Shown piece after piece: positions 44,004 to 53,381 of a DNA stretch of 64,000 nt; position 1 is the stretch's first letter; each line of letters begins with the position of its first letter. Below the pieces are notes generated by a model. The model saw only the letters and a list, made by a program, of their open reading frames with translations. It ran no database searches and was not told where the DNA came from. The DNA comes from Costertonia aggregata. GTDB lineage: Bacteria; Bacteroidota; Bacteroidia; Flavobacteriales; Flavobacteriaceae. The stretch lies in NCBI RefSeq assembly GCF_013402795.1, contig NZ_CP058595.1, positions 1,213,501-1,277,500 on the forward strand, read 5' to 3'. A program made the position numbers and the translations under genes.

Positions 44004-45707
44004 ATGTGCGATATACACGATAATACACCCCATAAAGGAAAAGAACACGAAGGTCACGACCTAGAGCATAAAACATGGAGCAGACGTTCCTTTTTACAAG
44101 CGTTGGGCATAGCAGGCTCGGGAACAATGATGTTGGGCAGCAATATGGTTTCGGCCTCTGCACCATCGCCTTTGACCTCTGCTATTGCCGATGCGGAAAC
44201 CGACAATATTTTGATATTGATACGTTTATCCGGTGGTAACGATGGCCTAAGTACGGTAATACCCATTCAACAATATGATACCTACGCTAACGCAAGACCC
44301 AATATTTACATTCCGGAAAGCAAAGTCTTGAAACTTACCGACGATTTTGGTGTACCCTCATACATGAATGCGGTTGAACCCATGTGGGGCGAAGGGCAAT
44401 TTAAGGCTGTACACGGTGTGGGTTATGGCAATCAGAGCCAATCCCATTTTACCGGTTCGGATATTTTTGCAAATACCGATTTGACCTCGACAGGCTTTAA
44501 CGGACTGAATACAGGATGGATGGGGAGACATTTTGAACAATGCTACCCTGATTATCTACTAAATCCGCCAGAAGCTCCCGCAGCCGTACAGATAGGCAAT
44601 ATCGCCAATCTTGTTTTTGAAGGCGAGGAAACCAACTATGCGTTCGTTACCAACAATATTGATCAATTGGAACGTATTGCCGATGACGGGGAATATTTTA
44701 GTTTAAATGAAGACCTGTTTGACGATTGTATGTACAGTGACCAACTTCAGTTTTTGAGGGGTGTGGCCAATACAACCGAAATATATGCAGGAAAAATTTA
44801 TGAGGCCGCCCAAAGGGGACGCAATGAGGTAGAATATCAAGATAACGGCTTTGCCAGACAAATGGCACTTTTGGCCAGATTGATAAAAGGAAACTTGGGC
44901 ACTAAGGTATACATGATATCCATGGGTGGTTTTGATACACATGGCAATCAGCCTTTGGCACATGAAAGGTTAATGACCAATTTGTCGGTAGCCATCAATA
45001 ATTTCTATGAAGATGTCGCTTTTACCGGACAGGACGAAAAAGTATTGAGCATGACCTTCTCGGAATTCGGGAGACGAATCTTTGAAAATGGTTCAAACGG
45101 TACCGATCACGGTAAAGCCGCCCCTACCCTTTTCTTTGGCTCTGCATTGAACGGTAGCGCTTTTGTAGGGGAACATCCAGATTTAGAAGTAGGTGATGGT
45201 AGAGGTAATCTGGATATGGTAACCGATTTTAGAGATCTGTACGGTACGGTATTGGCAGAATGGCTATGCGTTGATAGAGGTCTGGTCGAGACCCATTTGT
45301 TGGGCCATCCGTATCGCGGTATAAACCTAGGGTTCAACTGTAGCGGGGAAACTTTGGAAGATTTGGCTTCAAGTGACGAGACCTTTGTTCCATCTGATCC
45401 ACCAGAAGATCCAGTAGCCGAAGACCCAAATCCTGAACTATTGAATACAGTGGTACACAAGCCGTTTTATCCCAGTAGCGATGCACCGCATATTTATTTG
45501 GAAATGCCATTTAGTGCCCATGTAGACATTCAGTTATTCAATATCCTGGGTCAAAATCTGGGAACGGTATACAACGAGATGATGTTGGAAGGATCAACGG
45601 AAATCAATATTCGTGACCGTATGCCCGTGACGTTGGCGACAGGAAAATATATTTACAGAATTCAAGTACGGGACCAAAAGATGAGTAAATCCATCATGGT
45701 CGCTTAA
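44004..45707 (+). CDS. DUF1501 protein, Tat and T9SS signals
   Basis: A 567-residue exported protein of the DUF1501 (sulfatase-like) family. A twin-arginine motif SRRSFLQALG at about residues 27-36 is followed by a hydrophobic stretch. The core has LIRLSGGNDGLSTVIP, GGFDTHGNQ and FSEFGRRIFENGSNGTDHG. An acidic, proline-rich linker (SDPPEDPVAEDPNPE) leads to a C-terminal T9SS type A-like sorting domain (IQLFNILGQNLG to KMSKSIMVA). So it is predicted to be folded before Tat export and then secreted by type IX. It is coupled to DUF1800. Confidence 0.88.
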   Translation: MCDIHDNTPHKGKEHEGHDLEHKTWSRRSFLQALGIAGSGTMMLGSNMVSASAPSPLTSAIADAETDNILILIRLSGGNDGLSTVIPIQQYDTYANARPNIYIPESKVLKLTDDFGVPSYMNAVEPMWGEGQFKAVHGVGYGNQSQSHFTGSDIFANTDLTSTGFNGLNTGWMGRHFEQCYPDYLLNPPEAPAAVQIGNIANLVFEGEETNYAFVTNNIDQLERIADDGEYFSLNEDLFDDCMYSDQLQFLRGVANTTEIYAGKIYEAAQRGRNEVEYQDNGFARQMALLARLIKGNLGTKVYMISMGGFDTHGNQPLAHERLMTNLSVAINNFYEDVAFTGQDEKVLSMTFSEFGRRIFENGSNGTDHGKAAPTLFFGSALNGSAFVGEHPDLEVGDGRGNLDMVTDFRDLYGTVLAEWLCVDRGLVETHLLGHPYRGINLGFNCSGETLEDLASSDETFVPSDPPEDPVAEDPNPELLNTVVHKPFYPSSDAPHIYLEMPFSAHVDIQLFNILGQNLGTVYNEMMLEGSTEINIRDRMPVTLATGKYIYRIQVRDQKMSKSIMVA

Positions 45708-45728
45708 TCTGACCCCTTATGCATCAAA

Positions 45729-45765
45729 GCCTCCAAGGTATTTTATTGCTCTTGGAGGTTTTTTT
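45729..45765 (+). terminator. Rho-independent terminator after DUF1501
   Basis: CCTCCAAG (45730-45737) pairs with CTTGGAGG (45751-45758), followed by a T-run to 45765. It ends the DUF1800-DUF1501 operon 22 bp after the stop. Confidence 0.85.
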
Positions 45766-45832
45766 ATGCCGTTGCCCTACAGCCGCCTCAAAAGAGAAAG
45801 GAGTTTTTAAATAAAGGAAACTACAATTTGAG

Positions 45833-45840
45833 TATTTTTG
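45833..45840 (+). promoter_or_regulatory. -7 box of metG promoter
   Basis: TATTTTTG matches TAnnTTTG and ends 18 bp before the metG ATG. The -33 element is weak. Confidence 0.45.
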
Positions 45841-45858
45841 TGCCTCAAATTACGATTG

Positions 45859-47943
45859 ATGGCCCAAACAGTTAAGAATCCCGCTAGATATACGATAACC
45901 GCCGCCTTGCCATATACCAATGGCCCTATTCATATTGGCCATTTAGCAGGAGTTTACGTACCCGCCGATATTTATGCCCGTTACCTCCGCGGTGTAGGAA
46001 AGGATGTCGCTTTTGTTTGCGGCAGTGATGAGCACGGCGTGGCCATATCAATGAAAGCCAAAAAAGAAGGGGTTGCCCCAAAGGATATTATCGATAAATA
46101 CCATACGATCATAAAAAAGTCGTTTCAAGACTTTGGGATTACTTTTGACAATTATTCAAGAACATCGGCACAAATACATCATGATACCGCATCCGAATTT
46201 TTTGTATCAATGTATCGGAAAGGTGATTTTATAGAAGAAATCACCGCACAGTTGTACGATGAGGAGGCCAAACAATTTTTGGCGGATCGTTTTGTGATAG
46301 GCACATGCCCAAAATGTGGGAATGAAGAAGCTTACGGTGACCAATGTGAAAACTGTGGTTCTTCTTTAAATGCAACAGACCTTATAAAACCAAAATCGAC
46401 CATAACCGGCACTATTCCCACTACCAAAGAAACCAAGCACTGGTTTTTACCTTTGAACAGGTATGAGGGTTTTCTGAGAGAATGGATTTTGGAAGGTCAC
46501 AAAAACGATTGGAAATCCAATGTTTACGGTCAGTGCAAATCATGGATAGATGGTGGATTGGAACCTCGTGCCGTTACCCGTGATCTAGACTGGGGCATTC
46601 CCGTTCCTGTCGAAGGTGGTAAGGGCAAAGTATTATATGTTTGGTTTGATGCGCCCATAGGATATATCTCATCTACCAAAGAGTGGGCCGAACGTGAAGG
46701 TAAAGATTGGGAACCCTACTGGAAGGATGAAAAAACTAAAATGGTACATTTTATAGGGAAAGACAACATTGTTTTTCACTGTATTATTTTTCCGTCCATG
46801 TTAAAGGCCCATGGCGATTATATTCTCCCGGAAAATGTGCCGGCCAACGAATTTTTGAACTTAGAGGGTAATAAGCTGTCCACGTCCAAAAATTGGGCAG
46901 TTTGGCTACACGAGTATTTAGAGGAATTTCCCGGCATGCAAGATGTATTGCGCTATACCTTAACGGCCAACGCACCGGAAACCAAGGACAATGATTTTAC
47001 TTGGAAAGATTTTCAGGCGAGAAACAACAACGAACTCGTAGCGATTTTAGGGAATTTTATCAACCGTGTCGTGGTTTTGACCAACAAATACTATGATGGC
47101 GTAGTACCCAGTCCTTCTATCTTTAGTCAAATCGACAATGAAACGCTAGAACAACTGAGAAAATATCCTGAAATAATCTCGGGTTCTATCGAACGGTATC
47201 GCTTTAGAGAAGCCGGACAAGAACTAATGAACTTGGCCAGACTGGGAAACAAATACTTGGCCGATGAAGAACCTTGGAAAGTCGTTAAGAATGATGGGGA
47301 GCGTGTACGGACCATTATGTTCGTTGCGCTACAAATCGCAACGGGATTATCTATTTTGGGCGAACCTTTTCTACCGTTTACCTCGAACAAGTTGAAAGAC
47401 ATTTTAAATGTCAATTCAAGTGAAAGCGAAAAAACCCTTCAATGGAACGAGGTCTCAACAAAAGAGATTTTATTGCCAGCAGCCCATCAAATCAATAAAG
47501 CCGAACTTTTATTCAGAAAAATAGAGGACAAAGAGATTCAAGCGCAACTTGATAAATTGGAAGCCACTAAAAAATCAAACGAGCAAATGAACAAAGAAGT
47601 GGAACCGCAGAAAGACACCATCACTTTTGAGGATTTTTCCAAATTGGATATGCGTATTGGCACTATTGTAGCAGCGGAAAAAATGGCAAAAACCAAAAAA
47701 TTATTGGTTCTCAAGGTCGATACTGGTCTTGACACCCGTACAATCGTTTCTGGTATTGCGGAGAGTTTTACCCCCGAAGAAATTGTGGGTAAAAAAGTAA
47801 CCGTTCTAATCAATCTGGCGCCACGTGCATTACGGGGTGTGGATAGTGAAGGTATGATTTTAATGACCGAGAATGCCGAGGGTAAATTGGTTTTTGTCAA
47901 CCCTGACGAAGATGGGGTTGGTAACGGGGAAAGTATTAGTTAA
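45859..47943 (+). CDS. metG: Methionine--tRNA ligase
   Basis: A 694-residue MetRS from ATG 45859. Class I signatures are HIGH ([10 protein letters not shown]) and the KMSKS equivalent [12 protein letters not shown] four-cysteine zinc knuckle lies in [18 protein letters not shown]. The anticodon-binding helical domain is followed by a linker and a C-terminal tRNA-binding OB-fold (EMAP/Trbp111-like: [19 protein letters not shown]). Domain order and length are normal for Bacteroidota. A TAnnTTTG box lies upstream. It is the only tRNA synthetase besides serS in the window. Confidence 0.96.
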   Translation: MAQTVKNPARYTITAALPYTNGPIHIGHLAGVYVPADIYARYLRGVGKDVAFVCGSDEHGVAISMKAKKEGVAPKDIIDKYHTIIKKSFQDFGITFDNYSRTSAQIHHDTASEFFVSMYRKGDFIEEITAQLYDEEAKQFLADRFVIGTCPKCGNEEAYGDQCENCGSSLNATDLIKPKSTITGTIPTTKETKHWFLPLNRYEGFLREWILEGHKNDWKSNVYGQCKSWIDGGLEPRAVTRDLDWGIPVPVEGGKGKVLYVWFDAPIGYISSTKEWAEREGKDWEPYWKDEKTKMVHFIGKDNIVFHCIIFPSMLKAHGDYILPENVPANEFLNLEGNKLSTSKNWAVWLHEYLEEFPGMQDVLRYTLTANAPETKDNDFTWKDFQARNNNELVAILGNFINRVVVLTNKYYDGVVPSPSIFSQIDNETLEQLRKYPEIISGSIERYRFREAGQELMNLARLGNKYLADEEPWKVVKNDGERVRTIMFVALQIATGLSILGEPFLPFTSNKLKDILNVNSSESEKTLQWNEVSTKEILLPAAHQINKAELLFRKIEDKEIQAQLDKLEATKKSNEQMNKEVEPQKDTITFEDFSKLDMRIGTIVAAEKMAKTKKLLVLKVDTGLDTRTIVSGIAESFTPEEIVGKKVTVLINLAPRALRGVDSEGMILMTENAEGKLVFVNPDEDGVGNGESIS

Positions 47944-48010
47944 ATGGTTTTAGGGTCGTTCACGACAAAAAATCCGCAAAATAAATTCCCAGATCAACAG
48001 CAGTAGAAAA

Positions 48011-48964
48011 CTAATTGGCCGCCCGCTCCAAACGATCGTTAATACTTATGCCCAAACCTTCTTCAGGAAAACGTTCTGCTATGATAATATCCAAATTCAT
48101 ATGGTCCAACTCATGCAGTGCCGCAAATAGTTGTTGCGCAGCTTCATTGATATCACTGGTTTTGGAAAGCACTTTTACAGTACAGTTCTTGTAATCATCC
48201 TTATAAAACGTTAGCACACCTATCTTAAGATGGGAATTTTCGGATATCGATTTTTCCACGGTATCACTGACCATAAGTTTGGTGTTTGGCGAGTAGTGCT
48301 TTAGGAGCATTCCCGGGGCTGTTGGGCTGTTCTCTTCTTTTGTCAAAAGCCTGACCTCTCCCACACAAGCTTTTATAGCTTCTAAAGAAATTCCGCCTTT
48401 GCGGTATACGATCGGTGTATCGTTTTCAAAACCTATGATAGTAGATTCCAGGCCAACTTCACAGGGCCCACCATCTAAAATTGCCGGTATTTTGTTTCCA
48501 AAGTAAGAGGCCACATGATCCGCAGACGTAGAACTCACCTTGGTAAAGGGATTGGCACTGGGGGCCGCTACGGGAAAATCAAGTCCTTTTAGGAGTTCCC
48601 GCGTCATTGGATGTTTGGGCATTCGTAGCCCAACGGTTGGTTTTCCTGCGGTTATTAAATCACTTACACCTTCTTTTTTAGGTAAAATCAAGGTCAAGGG
48701 GCCTGGCCAAAACGCTTTCATTAAAGCTTTTGCAGGTTTTGGCACCTCGCTGACCAAAGTATCCATTTGTGATAATTGATGAATATGCACAATAAGCGGA
48801 TTGAACAAAGGTCGGCCCTTAATTTCAAATATTTGCCGTATTGCTTTTTCCTCGTTACTGTTTCCGGCCAAACCATAAACCGTTTCCGTAGGTATGGCCA
48901 CTATTTTGTTGTCACGCAACAGTTTTTGGCAATAGGCAATATCTGTGGTAATAACACTATTCAT
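48011..48964 (-). CDS. L-threonylcarbamoyladenylate synthase
   Basis: A 317-residue Sua5/YciO/YrdC protein that makes threonylcarbamoyl-AMP, the activated intermediate for the t6A37 modification of ANN-decoding tRNAs. The YrdC domain occupies residues about 1-200 (NKIVAIPTETVYGLAGNS, GLRMPKHPMTRELL, VAAPSANPFTKVSSTSADHV). A C-terminal Sua5 domain follows (APGMLLKHYSPNTKLMV). This is the longer Sua5 form rather than the short TsaC. It is convergent with metG and divergent from the deacetylase gene. Confidence 0.92.
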   Translation of the reverse strand: MNSVITTDIAYCQKLLRDNKIVAIPTETVYGLAGNSNEEKAIRQIFEIKGRPLFNPLIVHIHQLSQMDTLVSEVPKPAKALMKAFWPGPLTLILPKKEGVSDLITAGKPTVGLRMPKHPMTRELLKGLDFPVAAPSANPFTKVSSTSADHVASYFGNKIPAILDGGPCEVGLESTIIGFENDTPIVYRKGGISLEAIKACVGEVRLLTKEENSPTAPGMLLKHYSPNTKLMVSDTVEKSISENSHLKIGVLTFYKDDYKNCTVKVLSKTSDINEAAQQLFAALHELDHMNLDIIIAERFPEEGLGISINDRLERAAN

Positions 48965-49147
48965 TTGTTCACAAAGGTAATACAGCCATACGATTTCGTT
49001 TACGAACTTGTTTAAACTTTTTTGGATTCTAGTGAAAATCGGTAGTTTTTAGCCTTATTGAAGAAGTTTAAATGAGTTTTTCTTGTGCCGTAGAAATTAA
49101 CCGTTACCCTTGGTTATCCAATCTTGAAGATTCATCTTTGTGATGCT

Positions 49148-50050
49148 ATGTTAAAAATTGCCTTTCACCCTATTTACAAACATCCATTGCCCGAAGGCCA
49201 TAGGTTCCCTATGATAAAGTACGATTTGTTGCCACAGCAGCTTTTATACGAAGGTACTTGTGGGCCAGATAATTTTTTTGAACCTCAGATTCCCAATGAC
49301 AAACATATCGTCACCGTTCACGATCCTGAGTATTTTTATGATTTATTAAATATAAAGATTCCACCCAAAGCAGCTCGTAAAATTGGTTTTCCTTTGACCG
49401 AAGATTTAGTGGAACGTGAACGTATCATTGCCGATGGAACCATAAAAGGATGCGAGTATGCGCTACAACATGGGATTGCCATGAACATTGCAGGGGGCAC
49501 CCATCATGCTTACACCAATCGTGGAGAAGCTTTTTGTATGCTGAACGACCAGGCCATAGGAGCACGTTACCTACAATCGCAGGGGTTGGCAAAAAAGATT
49601 CTTATTGTAGATTTGGATGTACACCAAGGGAACGGTACCGCTGAAATTTTTCAAAACGATGCTTCCGTTTTCACGTTTTCCATGCATGGTGCCAGTAATT
49701 ATCCGTTTAAAAAGGAAACATCGGATTTAGACATACCGTTGAAAAAAAATACTGGGGATGACGAGTATTTGTCCGTCTTAAAGAAAACCCTACCCAAACT
49801 TATAGATGAACAAAAACCGGATTTTGTTTTTTACCTCTGTGGCGTTGACGTGTTGTCATCCGACAAATTGGGTACGCTGGGGATGTCTGTGAAAGGTTGT
49901 AAAAACAGGGACGAATTGGTATTGGAAACCTGTCGAAAACTACAGATTCCCATGCAATGTAGCATGGGTGGCGGTTACTCTGCGGACATTAAAATAATTG
50001 TAGAGGCCCATGCCAATACGTTTAGGTCTGCGCAAGATATCTTCTTCTAA
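49148..50050 (+). CDS. Histone deacetylase family protein
   Basis: A 300-residue class II HDAC-like (AcuC/acetylpolyamine amidohydrolase-type) enzyme from ATG 49148; an upstream TTG is unlikely. Active-site blocks are GGTHHAY (histidine pair), FCMLNDQAIGARY, VDLDVHQGNGTAEIF (metal-binding Asp/His) and the distal CGVDVLSSDKLG. It hydrolyses acetylated amines; the real substrate in bacteria of this type is not known. It precedes the ferritin gene, which has its own promoter. Confidence 0.9.
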   Translation: MLKIAFHPIYKHPLPEGHRFPMIKYDLLPQQLLYEGTCGPDNFFEPQIPNDKHIVTVHDPEYFYDLLNIKIPPKAARKIGFPLTEDLVERERIIADGTIKGCEYALQHGIAMNIAGGTHHAYTNRGEAFCMLNDQAIGARYLQSQGLAKKILIVDLDVHQGNGTAEIFQNDASVFTFSMHGASNYPFKKETSDLDIPLKKNTGDDEYLSVLKKTLPKLIDEQKPDFVFYLCGVDVLSSDKLGTLGMSVKGCKNRDELVLETCRKLQIPMQCSMGGGYSADIKIIVEAHANTFRSAQDIFF

Positions 50051-50069
50051 AAATGCATCCAATATTTTG

Positions 50070-50077
50070 TAACTTTG
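50070..50077 (+). promoter_or_regulatory. -7 box of ferritin promoter
   Basis: TAACTTTG, a perfect TAnnTTTG element, lies 16 bp before the ferritin ATG; no strong -33 TTTG is seen. Confidence 0.5.
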
Positions 50078-50093
50078 TTTAAAATATAATTCT

Positions 50094-50615
50094 ATGTTAT
50101 CTAAGAAGTTAGAAGAGGCTCTGAACAATCAAATACGAATCGAGGCAGAGTCATCCCAAGTATATTTATCTATGGCCTCTTGGGCCGAGGTCAAAGGTTT
50201 GGAAGGCGTCGCTGGATTTATGTACGGCCATTCGGACGAAGAGCGTATGCACATGCTCAAATTGGTCAAATTTGTCAATGAACGGGGTGGGCATGCAAAG
50301 GTTTCAGTCCTAAAAGCCCCTAAGACCGATTTTGGTTCACTCCCAAAAATGTTTCAAGAATTATACGAGCATGAGCTATTTGTATCTAAAAGCATAAACG
50401 AATTAGTACATGTAACCCTGCAAGAAAAAGATTATGCCACACATAACTTTTTACAGTGGTATGTCGCGGAACAAATTGAGGAAGAAGCCTTGGCACGTAC
50501 TATTTTGGACAAAATAAATTTGATAGGAAACGATAAAGGCGGGCTGTACCTCTTTGACCGCGATGTGCAGCAAATTTCAGTTGAAAGTGCGGCCTCAGAT
50601 ACCGCTGGGGAATAA
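50094..50615 (+). CDS. Ferritin
   Basis: A 173-residue bacterial non-heme ferritin that stores iron in a 24-subunit shell. The four-helix pattern is clear: LNNQIRIEAESSQVYLSMAS with the first ferroxidase Glu, GFMYGHSDEERMHMLKLV with ExxH, and QWYVAEQIEEEALA with the last Glu pair. It is the FtnA type, not a bacterioferritin, since no heme-binding Met context is seen. The gene has a TAnnTTTG -7 box. A small Cys/Lys-rich gene starts 64 bp after it. Confidence 0.93.
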   Translation: MLSKKLEEALNNQIRIEAESSQVYLSMASWAEVKGLEGVAGFMYGHSDEERMHMLKLVKFVNERGGHAKVSVLKAPKTDFGSLPKMFQELYEHELFVSKSINELVHVTLQEKDYATHNFLQWYVAEQIEEEALARTILDKINLIGNDKGGLYLFDRDVQQISVESAASDTAGE

Positions 50616-50679
50616 TTTTAACAGATTGTATTTATTTAGATTCATTTAAAATAATTATTTTTATGCCATAGTATGGACT

Positions 50680-50841
50680 ATGGGCAAAAAGAAAAAAAAA
50701 TCCAAGAAGAAAAAAGGCGCCGTCTTAAAAGAGCTTGACCTAACGAACTGCAAAACAAAGTGTTGCAAAAAATACAAAAAAAGTGAAAACAAACGCTGTA
50801 AGCGTTGCCCTTGTTTTGATTTGCTGAAAAAGGTAGCCTAA
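50680..50841 (+). CDS. Small Lys- and Cys-rich protein
   Basis: A 53-codon protein. The first 13 residues are almost all lysine (MGKKKKKSKKKKG); then come LDLTNCKTKCCKKYKK and RCKRCPCFDLL, giving six cysteines in a CxxxCC and a CxxCxC cluster that could bind zinc or an iron-sulfur cluster. It starts 64 bp after ferritin and may share its transcript or regulation; an iron-related role is inference only. The clean end (TAA at 50839-50841), even codon use and spaced cysteine pairs support it as real. Confidence 0.6.
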   Translation: MGKKKKKSKKKKGAVLKELDLTNCKTKCCKKYKKSENKRCKRCPCFDLLKKVA

Positions 50842-51149
50842 TCCAACTAGTAATGATTCCTTTTTTGCATGTAGAATGAGAATGTTACCGATAGGTCAGT
50901 TCGAGTTTTTTTTGAGGAACGAAAAATCGTACCGAGAACATTTTTTGCTCAAAATCCAAATTCTCTAGGATTCTTTCACGCTTAGCCGAAGGATTGGTTC
51001 TTTTGAATTTAAAACATGAAATCCCCTAGAATTTACAGAATATCATCAAAATACACTACACTTACGTAACTATGTGTTTTAATTGTCTGCGCTAAAAAGA
51101 TATCGGATTCAAGTATTTGGCATGGTACCTATTTTGTATTTTCGCCCAC
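50842..51149. other. Intergenic region, no gene seen
   Basis: About 308 bp with no open frame of note. It contains short inverted tracts (GGTCAGTTCGAG and GAACGAAAAATCGT at 50893-50932) that look like a decayed repeat, and a near-consensus -7 box TATTTTCG shortly before the phosphatase gene. Nothing else is seen. Confidence 0.35.
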
Positions 51150-51985
51150 ATGAAAAAAATCTTGTTCTGTCTCTTTTTTGTTGTATCATGTAGCCACGGA
51201 CAACGGAATGCAACCACTTCTGATACGCTGGATACCCGTTGGCAAATGTTCATTTATGACTTTGGCAATATGTTCAAGGCCGTTGGCCATTCTTACACTA
51301 GGCCCTTACACTGGGGCGGAAAGCAATGGGGGCAATTCGGCGCCGTAGTAGGTGGTACTGGGCTGGTTTACCTAGCCGATGACAATACGTCTAGCTTTAT
51401 CATAGGCAAAAGGAAGGTGTTCCAAAAATCATGAGAGAATATGGGGAATTTTATGGTAGTCCCGAAAATAATTATTTGGCAACTTCAGGAGTTTATTTGG
51501 TAGGTCTAGTCACAAAAAATGAAAAACTTCGCAGGACCGGAGTGCTGTTGATTTCGTCAGCTACCTCTGCCGGGCTATTGCAACAGATTTTAAAATCGGT
51601 CGTAGGGCGTGCTAGGCCTGTCGCCAATTTGGGAAAGGATACGTTCGACCCTTTCAACTCGAGCCGAAACTTTCATTCCTTCCCATCGGGACATGCCTTG
51701 TTGGCCTTTACCAATGCATATGCCATAGGAAAACAATTTAAAAATAAATGGGTAAAAGCCGGTATTTATACCGTAGGGGCCATTCCAGGAATTTCTAGGG
51801 TTTGGGACGGTCAGCATTGGTTGAGCGATATGGTTTTCGCTTTTGCCATTAGCATCGCCACTGTGGAATCGATTGACAAGTATTTGGATAAAAAATATGA
51901 TCAAAAATATAATGCCCGATCCAAAGACGTAAGTTGGGACCTCAATTTTGGTCCAGGTACAGTGGGCATTGTTGCCCGATTCTAA
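51150..51985 (+). pseudogene. PAP2 phosphatase, frameshifted
   Basis: A PAP2-superfamily membrane phosphatase (dephosphorylating lipid phosphates) split by a frameshift. From ATG 51150 the first frame has an exported N-terminus (signal ending SHGQ) and runs to a TGA at 51432-51434. The rest continues in another frame, with all three catalytic motifs intact: KSVVGRARP, SFPSGHALLAF and SRVWDGQHWLSDMV. Adding one A to the run at 51408-51411 joins the two halves (IIGKKEGVPKIMREYGEFYG). Two open frames remain here, so an A-run sequencing error is as likely as a real mutation. Confidence 0.8.
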
Positions 51986-52012
51986 AACAGAAAGCCCCGT
52001 ACATGGCGGGGC
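51984..52012 (-). terminator. Terminator of ssb
   Basis: GCCCCG (51994-51999) pairs with CGGGGC (52007-52012); on the minus strand the hairpin is followed by TTTCTGTTTT. It lies 25 bp after the ssb stop and abuts the convergent PAP2 gene. Confidence 0.75.
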
Positions 52013-52036
52013 CTACATGTAAACATTATTTTTTTA

Positions 52037-52369
52037 TCATTTACCTAACATCAAAAGCTCGTTACAGCGTACTTCGGTAATATAACGCTTGTCACCTTCT
52101 TTGGTTTCATACGAGCGGTGCGTTAATTTTCCCTCAACGGCCACCTGCTTCCCTTTGGTCAAATAGTTTTCGACAATCTCGGCCGTTTTGCCCCAGGCGA
52201 CCACATTGTGCCATTGGGTTTCCTCTACTTTTTCGCCTTTGGCATTTTTGTAACTATCGCTTGTGGCTATGGAAAATTTGGCGAGTTTGCTCCCACCCTC
52301 CAAGTTTACGATTTCTGGGTCTTGCCCTAAATTACCAATCAACTGTACTTTGTTTTTAAGTGCGTTCAT
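52037..52369 (-). CDS. ssb: Single-stranded DNA-binding protein
   Basis: A 110-residue OB-fold protein: KVQLIGNLGQDPEIVNLEGG, SIATSDSYKNAKGE and TQWHNVVAWGKTAEIVENYL match SSB, and the core ends at RCNELLMLGK. It lacks the long glycine-rich linker and acidic tip (DDDLPF type) of canonical SSB, so this is the short accessory form common in Bacteroidota; another SSB with the acidic tip is expected elsewhere. A terminator follows. Confidence 0.92.
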   Translation of the reverse strand: MNALKNKVQLIGNLGQDPEIVNLEGGSKLAKFSIATSDSYKNAKGEKVEETQWHNVVAWGKTAEIVENYLTKGKQVAVEGKLTHRSYETKEGDKRYITEVRCNELLMLGK

Positions 52370-52599
52370 AATTTTAATTTTTCGTGTTAAACAGTTAATA
52401 CTATCAAACCTCCTTGATTTGACACTGCAAACCTAAAACGCTAGCAAAAAAAGATTCGGTTGGGAAGTGTTTATTTTCGTTTGTAAACGTTTGTAAACTT
52501 TTATATAATTGACTATCAATTATATATAAATAAATTATTTTAGATAATTATTTGAAGATTATTCACTAATTTACAAGAACAAGGCAAATCCCACTCAAA

Positions 52600-53316
52600 A
52601 TGAAAAGAATCAGCATCCTTCTGTTTTTATGCACCATAATGCTTTCCTTGCAGCAATGTACAGGGCAATCGAACACAAAAAATACCTATAGTTACAAAAA
52701 AGGAGATGCCAATGGTATCGGCAAATGGTACATGGGTCGTGAAATTGCTCATGTAATGGGTTTTCAGGGTATGTCGTGGTTAAATCGCCCTGAACGGGAA
52801 AAAGAGGAAAATGTTTCGAAATTACTCAAAAACATGAACATAAAAGTCGGCGATACCATAGCCGATATCGGAGCTGGTTCGGGCTACCACGTTTTTAAAA
52901 TGGCGCCGCTGGCCAAAAACGGACTCATCTACGCCGTAGATATTCAGAAGGAAATGTTAGCGGAAATACGCCGAAAAAAAAAGAATACAACTGATAAAAA
53001 CATAAGAGTCGTAAAAGGAACCGATACCAGCGTAAACTTACCGGAAAATTCGGTCGATAAGGTACTTATGGTAGATGTATATCACGAATTCAACCATCCG
53101 GTTGAGATGGTAAATTCCATCAAAAAAGCATTACGCCCAAAAGGTAAACTATATCTGATTGAGTATCGTGGCGAGGATAGCGGGGTACCCATAAAAAAAT
53201 TGCACAAAATGACCGAAGCGCAGGCCGTTAAAGAAATGAAAGCAGCTGGGATGGTGCTGGAAAAAAATATTGATAACCTACCTTGGCAGCATTGTATGGT
53301 GTTCGTAAAGAAATAA
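52600..53316 (+). CDS. Exported SAM-dependent methyltransferase
   Basis: A 238-residue protein with a lipoprotein-like signal peptide (residues 1-19, cysteine within LSLQQC) and a class I SAM-binding domain: VGDTIADIGAGSGYHVFKMA, then NSVDKVLMVDVYHEFNHP. Exported methyltransferases of this type are found in Bacteroidota, and the substrate and methyl donor supply outside the cytoplasm are unexplained. It precedes the BNR-repeat gene by 65 bp and may be cotranscribed with it. Confidence 0.8.
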   Translation: MKRISILLFLCTIMLSLQQCTGQSNTKNTYSYKKGDANGIGKWYMGREIAHVMGFQGMSWLNRPEREKEENVSKLLKNMNIKVGDTIADIGAGSGYHVFKMAPLAKNGLIYAVDIQKEMLAEIRRKKKNTTDKNIRVVKGTDTSVNLPENSVDKVLMVDVYHEFNHPVEMVNSIKKALRPKGKLYLIEYRGEDSGVPIKKLHKMTEAQAVKEMKAAGMVLEKNIDNLPWQHCMVFVKK

Positions 53317-53381
53317 TTGCAAAAACCACTATCGATTTTTCTGTTTTATAGCTATCTTGAAAATACATAACCAACTACTGT

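Noticed and set aside
51117-51434. Programmed frameshift in the PAP2 gene
   Set aside because: No slippery heptamer of the usual X-XXY-YYZ form or downstream pseudoknot is apparent at the four-A run; a mutation or error is simpler.
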